A DNA stretch of 64,000 nucleotides from Diploscapter coronatus (taxonomy: Eukaryota; Nematoda; Chromadorea; Rhabditida; Rhabditidae), in the NCBI GenBank assembly GCA_964036155.1, contig OZ038422.1, forward strand, positions 4,177,201 through 4,241,200, written 5' to 3'. Below the pieces are notes generated by a model. That model was not told the DNA's origin and made no database searches. It worked only from the letters and a program-made list of their open reading frames with translations. Made by a program: the position numbers and the translations under genes. How positions within the stretch are numbered: position 1 is the first letter of the stretch; every line of letters begins with the position of its first letter. This document shows positions 24,600-34,401 of the stretch, piece by piece.

Positions 24600-26806
24600 A
24601 TGCTTCTTTATTCACTATTTATATGCTTTCTAATTTATTTCGTGATAAAGCACATTTTCAAAGTCAGAAAATATCCATCAGGTAAGACGGTAGAGATAAA
24701 TTCTTCTTTTTACAACGAAAATAATAATATAGGGCCTCTTTCTCTGCCAATTATCGGAAATGCATTTCAACTCGGATATTACATGTTCATCACTGGATCT
24801 CTGCAAGAGGCGTTCAAGAAATTCAGAAAGGTACCATAACAATTGCGTTTTGAATCAAAAATAAATGTAGGAATACGGCGATATTTTCACTTTGTGGCTG
24901 GGTCCTTACCCTATAGTTCTTATTTGTGATTACGACCTCGCAATGGAAGTTATGATCAAACATGGAAACAATTTTGTGGACAGATGGAACTTCCCTGTAT
25001 GAGTTTATTGTTTGAGTAAAGAGATTAACTCCATTTTCAGGCAAATGAAATACTGAGAAGTAAGTTTTTATCTTCACAAAATATTTTTGCATAATCGATA
25101 GAGGGCCACGGGCTGATTGAATCAAACGGTGAATACTGGGTTGAGCAAAGAAGATTCGCTCTGCACACTTTGAGAAACCTGGGAGTGTCCCGAAGAATCA
25201 TGGAAGATAGAATTATTGACGAATTTCATTCAAGGTTTGCCACTGACTTTTCTGAGACTTACGTGCTCAGTGACTCAGATTTGGCGACATTAAATCAGAA
25301 AAGACAATTGATGCCAATGAAACTTTTGACCTCTTTACGGCAAACGTGATCAATAGAATCTTGTTCTCATATGGATTTGATGAGGTCTGTCTGTGCATGC
25401 CATGCTCAAAGGAATTGTTTTTTTTTTTTCAGAAGAACCAAGACAAATTCTACGTGCTCAAGAAGAAGATGGATTATCAATTCGAGAACATTTCGTTCCT
25501 AGAGGCATGCCTGCCACAATTCTTCCTAAAGCTGCCATACTTTAAGTTAGCAAGCCCATTTTTATCAACAAGCGATGAGCTTGCAGAAAGCGTTTTGACG
25601 TCATGCTGGAACCATTCTTCAATGTGAAAACATTCTTGGAGGATCAAATTCTAGAGAGGTTTGATACAATTATCCACACCATGACTGCTGAATTAGGGTG
25701 GAAGCAATAAAGAACGGATCGCACGAGATTCCAGACGAAGCCAACGACTACGTGGATGCTTTCCTGAAAGAAATGGACAAACTAGATAAAGCTGGTACCA
25801 GGAGCTCGTTCTCGTAAGGACTTCTTACCTAGAATTTGATTTCTAACATTTCCCATTTCTGCAGTACTTATTCGACCAAATTTCTAATGCCGTGATAATT
25901 TTGAGTATCGAATCATTTCAGGGTTCTGGTTAGTGAAATGGGAAATTTGTATCCACTAAAAATTAATTGTCAGGAATCTTATTTTTTCAGTTCGAAATTT
26001 TTATTTCAGGTTGGAGGCATTAGTCTTTGACGTGTTTGACCTTTATATAGCCGGCCAAGAGACGACAAGTACAACTCTCGCCTGGGCCATGATCTATCTG
26101 CTCAATCATCCTGATGTACAGAGTTGTTATATTGCGAAATCATCGTCAAAAATTGTTAGGTAGCCGATAGAGTTCGCAAGGAATTGCGTGAAGTGACTGA
26201 TGGGAGTAGAGATTTATCACAAAACGACAAGCCCAAAACGCCTTATTTCAACGCAACGATCAATGTAGTCATTTTTGAACCATGATTTCGATGGAGAGTT
26301 AGAAATTCAGGAAGTCCAAAGACTCGCCAACATAATCTCGATTAATCTAATGCGCAAAGCAGCAGAAGATCTTCAGCTTGGTGGTGTCACAATTAGGAAA
26401 GGACAGGCTATAACGGCTCAAATATCGATGATCATGAATGATGAGAAATACTTCGAAGAGCCTAACAAAGTAAAAAATGCAATTCTATTCATGACACAAT
26501 GATTCGTGAACATTTAGTTTAACCCGGATCGTTACATGTCTGGCGATAAACTAGAGAATCAAACGATTCCCTTCGGCATCGGCAAAAGGGCTTGTCTCGG
26601 AGAGTCGCTCGCCAGAGCCGAACTTTATCTCGTTAGAGTAAATAAGTCTTCTGGTTGTTTAACACAAATTTCAGATTCTCGGAAATTTGATTCAAAGATA
26701 CGAATTTGAAGCAGCTGACAAGATTCCGTCTGAGCAATCGGTCAACCCAAAATTTTCCATGAGAAGACCAGAGAAATTTAAACTTCGACTTGTGAAAATC
26801 GAATAA
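24600..26806 (+). CDS. Cytochrome P450 C
   Basis: A third member of the P450 family seen at 2.2-8.1 kb, on the opposite strand and about 16 kb away. It has the anchor [58 protein letters not shown], the I-helix AGQETTSTTLAW, the K-helix EVQR, FNPDRY and the haem loop FGIGKRACLG. It ends RLVKIE-stop. About 13 exons join in frame with intron positions shared with A and B. The start at 24600 lies 7 bases after a TTTTCAG acceptor (spliced-leader type). Every catalytic motif is present. The predicted role is microsomal oxidation of small lipophilic molecules. Confidence 0.93.
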
Positions 26807-26961
26807 TTGCACTACATTCTATATACACTGATACTGTAGGAGTTCTTTTTTTATTTTTATTTGGTATCAAAGAAATTAACAAAATCTACACTTTTCACCT
26901 GTTTCAATTCTTGAGGCAGTTATTTGGAGATGATATTTGGATTTTACGATTTTCATCATCA

Positions 26962-27494
26962 TTATATGTCATCAGACTCGTTGTACGTGTCGTTCCCAAA
27001 TTTCATGAATCGGTGCATCTTCCGAACGATGTAAGCGAATTGAACTAAAAATTAGATCATCATCATTATTTTATCTGATCGATTTGTGTTATACTTTTCT
27101 TAGATTAATAAAAAATATATTCATTTTAACTAACCTGAAACAAGCTCCGCCAGCATAGAACAGCGGCCTCATAACGTACATGACGATCATCGGCCAGATC
27201 CAAATCACCTGGTAAATGATCATCCTACAAAGCACCAGAATCGGCTAGTTGATAAAACGCTTAAATTTGATGCCATATGTATTTGACTTGCCCTGATGAT
27301 CCATATGTTCATGAAGGAAACAGTGTGAAAAGAAGATCACCTAGAATAGAATGAAAATATCCACGAGTGTGTATCCTTATCCACCAAAAACTTTGGTGGA
27401 CAAAGATATAGTTTTCTGTGGATAAAGATATAGTTTGGTGGATAGCGACCGCCCTCCGTTGCAAATGGATTACCGGATACACAAGGGCAGCCAT
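26962..27494 (-). CDS. Small membrane protein of unknown family
   Basis: Not recognised. Four exons can be joined: MAALVYP, VIFFSHCFLHEHMDHQGK, MIIYQVIWIWPMIVMYVMRP, and FAYIVRKMHRFMKFGN ending DTYNESDDI-stop. Hydrophobic stretches around the first two joints and in WIWPMIVMYVM suggest two transmembrane helices with a histidine-rich loop (HCFLHEHMDH) between them. The open frame extends upstream of the first Met (TPDSELLNPELVQSRLIV), so a further 5' exon reaching about 27570 is likely and the true start is not fixed. The first intron carries a hairpin repeat. Confidence 0.5.
27381..27442. repeat. Hairpin/direct repeat in an intron
   Basis: TCCACCAAAAACTTTGGTGGA is a near-perfect hairpin. The following AAAGATATAGTTT word occurs twice, each time beside a (G)TGGA core, giving a compact nested repeat inside the first intron of the membrane-protein gene. 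Confidence 0.6.
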
Positions 27495-28424
27495 AACAAT
27501 AAGCCTACTCTGAACGAGTTCTGGATTGAGCAGTTCTGAATCGGGAGTGTCCCGGGTAATCTTTATGTGGGATGATGATTACTTGTTGCAGATTTTTTTT
27601 TTTTAATTTATTAGTTAAGACTACAGAAAAGGTAGCCGACCCCACCCAGTGGGAATAATAAGGCTAGGAAGAAAAAAAAAAAGTTAAGACTACAGAAAAA
27701 TAATGCAAAGTTAAAATGACAAATTTAGGTATATCGAAAAAAAAAAAGAATCGGAATACATTGAATGTGGGCTGCAGTAATTTGAGAAAAACGCCCAACT
27801 TGATAATCCTACTGGTGACATTAACTAGATCTAGATTTTGTGAGACAATTGCAGGCCTTTCCTGAAGTTATTACGGATCTTATTCATTATAGTTGTAGTT
27901 TTTTTTCTGTCTTGCCTCAATTTTATACTTTGAAAATATTCAGGCTGATCAATTTTAATAGCGTTCAAAAGCTGAAAAAATGTGAGGACAAATTTGGGAT
28001 TCCTATTTATCTTGGACTTGAAATTTATCTGATAGAGATTGATGTTGCATACATTCATAGATTAGGGCAGGTTTCTTCCAATGATATCGATTTAGCACTT
28101 CTTCTGTAGACCCTAAAATGAGGTGTATTTACAAATTCTAGATTATAAATCGATTTGATTTGCTACTGAGCAGAGTTTGGTTTGAAACTTTTGGGAAGTG
28201 ATAGAAACAAAGCCTAGGTACGAAGTTTTCCAACGTCATTCAGATTTATTTTCAAAAATGGACTTTACCTTTTCACGAAGTCTTCATCTTCAACGTCCTT
28301 TAATTATCAACTAGAAAAAATGACCAATTTCGAAAATTACAGGTCTTGCTTTGTGTTCATTGGAATTACTGTAGCTTTCTGACTATATTCTGACACGAAA
28401 TTTTTCGGAAGTTCCTTACTGATT
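27495..28424. other. Intergenic with a retroposed fragment
   Basis: No gene is recognised beyond a possible 5' exon of the neighbouring membrane protein. It contains the poly-A-tailed insertion at 27631-27681 with its target-site duplications. Confidence 0.5.
27631..27681 (+). mobile_element. 5'-truncated retroposed fragment with poly-A tail
   Basis: A 51-base insert starting GGTAGCCGACCCCACCCAGT and ending in a run of A is flanked by perfect 18-base direct repeats AGTTAAGACTACAGAAAA (27613-27630 and 27682-27699). Long target duplication plus poly-A is the signature of non-LTR (LINE-type) retroposition. The insert is probably the extreme 3' end of a LINE or a SINE tail. Confidence 0.75.
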
Positions 28425-30253
28425 CTATGTTCTAACAGTAGCTAATATTTGACTCTGATGTGCTGAACTTATTTGCGGATTTTTTCTTATACCAGCATTT
28501 GGTTTGCGATTCAAGTTGACTATGAATGGAGCAATTTTGTTAGTGGTATTTGTATTTTCTCTGGAAAGTAATGAATTTGCTCAGAAAGTATTTGAAGTTA
28601 CATACTTATTCTCGTTGCAAAATATGCTTTTACATAAGCCAATTGTAGCTTCCCTGACATAACTCAAGAAGAAAATCATGTAAATTTCGTAGCATAGTTC
28701 CACAGAATAAATCATTAAAATTGCGGCATTAACAAGGTCTAAATTTTTATAAAATGGGGATTTTCAATTACTTTTTTTTTTCAAAAAAATACCTTGGCAA
28801 AAAATCTGGAAAACATAAATAATCACTAGAATTGTGATTGGTATAGACAGCAAGACAAAAATGACGAAGATCTGAATTACAAAAGATAAATTTACTTGGA
28901 AAAATTACAAACATACTTGAGCAATCGAGTCCTTTATCAGAATTAATTCTATTTTGCCCTTCGGAGTTAGGGCGTTTCTTCGAAAATTTCTTATTTCGAC
29001 ATGAGTTAGGTAAGAAATACAGATGATTACTAAAATTCAAATATCTATAATTTTCATTTCTGCAAGAATCACCTATGGCTGTAATGATCATAATGAAAAA
29101 TTCTCTTCGAAGTCTGTTAACTAAGTAATTATGCCAATACTCATCATTGTAAACCGCCGACATTAATGAACCGCCTTCATCCGCAACACCGCAAGCACCG
29201 ACTTTATGCAGCGAATCTTGGCAGGTGTAATTCTGAAAGAAATGCAATATCGTCTGCAATATTTTTCAATCTATAAATACGAAACTCGATATTGTTTAAA
29301 ACTATTGTAAACCTGAATCATAACAATTCTAAACTCGGAAAGCTTACTCGTTTTTCATATAATCCTGTCTCAATTTGATAAATTTGGATAATTCAGATCG
29401 ATTTGAGTGTTTATTACAGAAATACTTTCCCTATCACTTGAATTTTTTTATAATCTTATGCTTTAGATTATGATTACGAAAACTTTGAAGTTCACTAACT
29501 TCGTATCTCTTCCAAACTACTTCATTGCAGTAAATTCCACTTTTATAAATATGCTGCTCATAAATATTGGATAATGGAAGGCCAATAATCGTAATGATAA
29601 TAATTTTAGTTGTGATGTTCAACACCCAAAAATGCCATAAGGTTTTTCTGTAGCTCATGATCGCTTTTAGACGGGTCAGAAACATCTCGCTAGAATTTTA
29701 ACTTAGGACTATGACAGATGTTTGCTAAATTACATAACGACTCCAATAGTTAGAAAAACTCCTGATAGCATGAGATCGAGCTGAATTCCAGGATTGATAT
29801 TGAAATAGTTGAGCACACCATCAGTTTTGATTAGTAAAAATGGAAGATAGTAGGTAGGCAATAATCCTGGAATTAGTTTAATGACGATTTTGGTTCGATC
29901 TGGGAGCACGAATTTCAGTTATGATATTGTAATATTTTTAGCAGTTTCGACTTTAAATTCATTTTTTTCAACGAAACTTCAGCTTCCATTTTTATTTCGA
30001 AGAATTTAAAATCAAAATTTCGTACTCATTCTTGGTTCAATTATTACTTACCTTCTGTAGATAGAAATAACCCCAAATCTCCAATGAACATTAGCACTAT
30101 CAACTGATATTTGATGCCTTTGACACGTTTCGGGCATTTCAATAAAACCGCAACGACGATAAATGTTCCAACTAGGGTAGTTAGAAAATAAATAGTGTGG
30201 ATTATTGCATGGTAAATCGGGGTATCTTTGGGGAATGGAGGACATTCAATCAT
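28425..30253 (-). CDS. Serpentine chemoreceptor (Srh/Str-type 7TM)
   Basis: A predicted seven-helix G-protein-coupled chemoreceptor of nematode sensory neurons. The first exon starts MIECPPFPKDTPIYHAIIHT and gives helices 1-2 (LTTLVGTFIVVAVLLKCP, then KYQLIVLMFIGDLGLFLS). Later exons encode GLLPTYYLPFLLIKTDG, VFLTIGVVIEMFLTRLK (the position of the family's FENR motif), TTKIIIITIIGLPLS, REFFIMIITA, and KIELILIKDSIAQIFVIFVL, where the family has a conserved Q before the sixth helix. A last exon gives a hydrophilic tail ending ILATVRT-stop. Exon joints are in phase. The closest family looks like Srh/Str, but I cannot assign it. No lesion is seen. Confidence 0.78.
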
Positions 30254-31310
30254 TTTGAATGAAACGTTTTAAAATTGTTGTAAAGTAACACTTTGTGCAC
30301 TCAATAATTGAAATGCACAATTTTCTTATTGATGAAAGCGGGTATTGCCTAGCGCGTATGAAGAAATTTTGGGGCTAAATTTTTAGTTGCTACCTCGGTT
30401 CCCAATCAAATTGCAGGTGCGAAACTTTGAGCTTTTCGTGGGCTTATTCTAGATTTTTTCGATAAAAAAAAGTCTTACGGAGTTGTAGGTGACTCGGAAA
30501 TGTCGCAGCAATGAAATAACGCAATTAATAAATGTCGCAGCTTTTTGCCCATTTGTTTAGAATTAAGAGTAAATGTTAGAATTATTCAAAGTGGTGCGGA
30601 ACATGGGTCCGTCGATTTGGCTGATTCTCACATATATTGCTCAGTTTTTCATGCTGGTGATAATAGTGTGGTTTGGTTTTCATAGCAACTTATCGTATGC
30701 AGGATTACGGTAACTTAAAGTTTTGACTGACCCGACCTTGAGAAAAAATTCATAGCCTCCTTATTTCTGAGCCAAATCGAATGGGGTTTTCAGGCTCCGA
30801 CTCGACTCCCCCCAATTTTTGTTCGCTAACGCCATACTATTTTCACGAAAAAAGTGGGGGAAACGATGCTCACCCATTATATAGGGGGCGAGATAGCGTG
30901 TGGAGCTAGGAGTAGAGAATTTAGAGAAAAAACAATTAGTCTTTACTTCTAGTTATGTAAATTCTGTTTGTTTTAAAGAAAAGCTGGAGAAATTATTTGC
31001 AAAATCGGGGGTGAGATTCAAACAAATTTAACTACGACAGTTAAACGTCGATCTGGCGTTCTGGAGGTGAAATTCAACGAAAATTTTACCCAGTGTTGTA
31101 GCAAATGATTCATAGTGATCGACAGTAATAAAAAAGTGAAGTAACTATCACGTGATTACGGTAATTGGGGCAATTAAGCATGTTAGTCAAATGAGGTAGT
31201 TAAAATTAACTATCATAGTAACATGTTTAACTGTGATAGTTAAAAGTTTTATTATCATAATTTATTGTTTTACTATAATAAAACTCAATTAAGTCCTACC
31301 TCTGATTATA
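30254..31310. other. Intergenic, repeat-bearing
   Basis: No gene is recognised. It contains a dispersed repeat (about 30572-30800) that recurs at 33646-33870. The rest is AT-rich with TTAACTATCA-like words near 31150-31260. Confidence 0.5.
30572..30800 (+). repeat. Dispersed repeat, copy 1
   Basis: ATTCAAAGTGGTGCGGAACA, then GGTCCGTCGATTTGGCTGAT and TTTTCAT words are shared in order with 33646-33870, at roughly 70 percent identity by eye. The pair flanks the tandem array and the 31.9-33.2 kb gene. Confidence 0.7.
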
Positions 31311-31640
31311 TGCAAAGGACGAATTCAATTCAATTTCTGTATTTTATCCCAGATAATTCTTTTGAAACGAACGCGCTCTTCCTCCTTTCCAACTAGCAAG
31401 AGCTGCTGCATGCAAAGGACGAAGTCTATTCAATTTCTGTATTTTATCCCAGATAATTCTTTTGAAACGAACGCGCTCTTCCTCCTTTCCAACTAGCAAG
31501 AGCTGATGCATGCAAAGGACGAATTCAATTCAATTTCGGTATTTTATCCCAGATAATTCTTTTGAAACGAACGCGCTCTTCCTCCTTTCCAACTAGCAAG
31601 AGCTGCTGCATGCAAAGGACGAAGTCTATTCAATTTCTCT
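31311..31640 (+). repeat. 100-base tandem repeat with 200-base higher-order pattern
   Basis: The word TGCAAAGGAC starts at 31311, 31411, 31511 and 31611, a period of exactly 100 bases. Units 1 and 3 share GAATTCAATTCAATTTC; units 2 and 4 share GAAGTCTATTCAATTTC. The array is therefore a duplicated 200-base dimer. The fourth unit decays after about 30 bases. No coding function is evident. Confidence 0.92.
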
Positions 31641-31883
31641 ACTTTATTTTAGATCATCCTTCTGAAATGGGCGAGCTTTTTCCATCAAATCTCTCATCTC
31701 TATTGTATGACCTTATTTGTAATTATCTTTGCCTTCCTCTTTCTCCTTGACTTTCTCTTGAACTTTCTTTCCTCTTAACTCTTTCTCACATACACACACT
31801 CTCTCATTCTGTTCTTATATTGGAATAACTTTTTGGCGATTGCGATAATTTCTTCGAGACAACATGATTGGAGTAGTTTTCAG

Positions 31884-33182
31884 ATGCTCCGAATGCGCAC
31901 CAAGCCCACATCCACATCCGAGAAGGCGGCGCCATACCGGCCACCCACCCAGCCGCGCCGAACCATCCGGCGCGAGGATGCCGGTCCATCCTCCCTTCCC
32001 ACTGGGCATGTCGGTAAGTGATTTTTATCATATAATATTTTTATGCGCATACTCATGCTCTACGTGATCGTTCATTTTCCTAGGTCTATGTTAATTTTCT
32101 GAAGTTCCATGCTATTTTTTGAAATTTAACTAATTCCACTGGTTTTGATGAATTTTCCATCGCAAAAAGCTTGATCTTCACCGAAAAAAGTGTTCCAATT
32201 TGATTATCACATCGCGAGATCTAAGCTTGGACAGAACTCAATGAAATGCTAAAAAAGACGTATATATTTAGAGGCCTCCCACTACCCTGAAGTACCAGAA
32301 ATTTGTTGGGGCTTTAATACTATCTTAGCCAAAAGGATCGTGAACGGAAATGTCCAATATCTGGCGAGCTCGAGGCCGACGTGGGTCGACGTGGAGCCGA
32401 TCGTCTCCGGGGACAAGAGCCCCGACCAGATGCTCGCCGAGGTAACATTACATTTTTGCGATCTGAAACTAATTCTTTATACTTTAGCGCGAACAGATGA
32501 TGGGCATGTACCCGAGCGGCCCTCCCCCAAACAATCCACTCTCCAACAGTTCCAACGTCTATGGAGGTCAATTCCTTATTTCATTGTTTTCATTTACTCT
32601 ATTCTTTCAGAAAATGCTGCAATGAGCCTTGCAAACATGCCCATTTCGAACATGAACTCGGTCATGCTGCAACACTCTCAGCTGTCTTGCTTCCCCTTCA
32701 ATCCTGCAGTCCCCCAGTCCTATCCCATTCAACCCAATCAACATCAGCCCTATCCCATTCAACCCAATCAACAACAGCCCTATCCCATTCGACCCAATCA
32801 ACAACACCCGCCAATCAGCCCCCACAACAATCGAGCGCCTGAATCGGAGGTGTCCGATTTGATGAATCACATCGCTGAGTTAGCTCAGACCCAGTTGGGA
32901 TCAAGGTGACATTTCCTTCGAGCTCCTGAATATAAGCTGTCTTTCAGGCTCATCCAGCGATATTTGAGAGAAGTACGAAATCTGATAAATAACAATCAAT
33001 TAAATAGATAATGGCATTTCTTCCTGTTCTTCAAAAGTAAATCATCGTTTTTCCCGAGTATTTTTCGAGAGAATGGTGATGGCGGTGGCACTTCCTCGCC
33101 TCTGATGCAGCCGACTCCACTTATCAATATTTCCTACCAACAGACACACGACGACTCGTTTGAATCCTCTTTGACTGACTGA
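31884..33182 (+). CDS. Proline/glutamine-rich protein of unknown function
   Basis: Not recognised. A phase-consistent model starts MLRMRTKPTSTSEKAAPYRP directly after a TTTTCAG acceptor. It continues with KRIVNGNVQYLASSRPTWVD, SGDKSPDQMLAE, EQMMGMYPSGPPPNNPLSNS, three in-frame copies of a PYPIQPNQQQ-like decapeptide, and DLMNHIAELAQTQLGSR. It ends LIQRYLREN then DGGGTSSPLMQPTPLINISY, finishing SFESSLTD-stop. It is mostly low-complexity and predicted disordered. The short DLMNHIAELAQ...RLIQRYLRE stretch is the only helix-like part. The first two exons are strikingly GC-rich against AT-rich surroundings, suggesting strong codon selection or conservation. Upstream exons may exist. A transcriptional regulator or scaffold is possible, but nothing proves it. 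Confidence 0.55.
32713..32805 (+). repeat. 30-base in-frame coding repeat
   Basis: The unit CCTATCCCATTCAACCCAAT followed by CAACAWCAG recurs three times in frame, encoding a PYPIQPNQQQ-like decapeptide within the unknown GC-rich gene. Differences between copies are few, so length variation between strains is likely. Confidence 0.85.
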
Positions 33183-34401
33183 ATTACTGTTGGAATGGCT
33201 TAATAACTGGATGCAGGAATACAGTCACTTTCCATTTTGCTAGTTCTTTTTATCCATTTTCTTCTTTTTTCTTCTATAGAAGCCTTCCCAGAAACGTTTA
33301 TTTTTTCGAGCCTCTCAAAATTGATCATTCACCTTTTCCTTACACAATTATTCTTAATTTCTCCCGAGTTTTGCTTCACTCGATTTGACTTCTGTATATT
33401 TTTGTAATTATTTTTCAATTTTTTTGTTCAATTTCATAGGGCGCTTTCCCTCATTTTCCTGAAAATCCTTTAATCGTCCCCGCCCATTCGTTTGTTCTTT
33501 TATTTTTGCCAAATAAGATGATTTCTTGTTCACGAATTTGTACTTCAGTAAATGTCCAGGGTGAAACCGGATTTCCGCATATATTCATTAAAAAATACTT
33601 GGTAATTGACTGTTCAGCAATTTAAATAAAACGAAGAAATTTAAGAGCGAACGTCGGACTATTCAAAGTGATGCGGAACAGAGGTCCGTCGATTTGGCTG
33701 ATTTTCACATATTTCGTTTAGTTTTTCACGCTGATTCTCGTGGTGCTATCCGTTTTTCATAAAAATGCAAGTAGGCGGAGTTATGTTAATTTCAAGTTTT
33801 TTTTACATATCCCATATCAGAAAATTCATAACTTTCTTATTTTTGGACCAAATCGAATGACTATTTTTTTTATTTTGTAGACCTTAAGTAGGAGAACAAA
33901 GTAAAAATATAAAGAAAATTTTTAGAAACTCATTTTGGCGGGAAACTATTGGTGGTAGCAGATGGTCGTAGTTGCATTATTTGTCGAGTTTTTCGTGGGC
34001 TATCTGACACAAAAAATCGTTCGATTTGGTTCAAAAATAAGAAAGTTACGAATTTTTTCCGAGGTTGGGTTTGTCAAAATTATCACATGCTCAACTTATA
34101 TTGCTATTGTTATATTGTTCCTTTATTTTGCACACAGATATTTCGCAATTAGGAGTAGAGTTTTTGAAAAGCTTACAGAAAATAAAAAGAAACTGTAATA
34201 ATCATATTGAGATTGTTCAATTGAAGTTTTTTATCTAAGATAAGAAAAGGACGTTGACATATTTATAATTAATGTGATTTTTACTGTTGAATGTAAATTT
34301 GTGAGTACTTATAAGAATTTCATCGTTTTGTTTAGGAATAAATTAATCAAGTGAGCACTTTTAGCATCAAATCTTAATAGCTTATTTTTACAGGTCAACA
34401 T
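33183..34401. other. Intergenic, repeat-bearing
   Basis: Contains the 3' flank of the unknown gene and the dispersed-repeat copy at 33646-33870. A small inverted-repeat element follows at about 33829-34050. An ORF over 33962-34198 (hydrophobic) lies mainly in this repeat and has no recognisable gene structure. Confidence 0.5.
33646..34050. repeat. Dispersed repeat copy 2 plus inverted-repeat element
   Basis: 33646-33870 matches 30572-30800. Overlapping its end, ATAACTTTCTTATTTTTGGA at about 33830 is mirrored by TTCAAAAATAAGAAAGTTA near 34050. The same terminal words bound the element at 53772-54243. It is a non-autonomous, transposon-like repeat. Confidence 0.65.

Noticed and set aside
31804..32071. 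Overlapping GC-rich ORFs on both strands at 31.8-32.1 kb
   Set aside because: Only the plus-strand frame from 31884 joins in phase to downstream exons; the others are shadows of GC-rich codons.
33962..34198. Hydrophobic ORF that could be a membrane protein
   Set aside because: It lies mainly within a dispersed inverted-repeat element shared with 53.8 kb, with no splice structure or family match.
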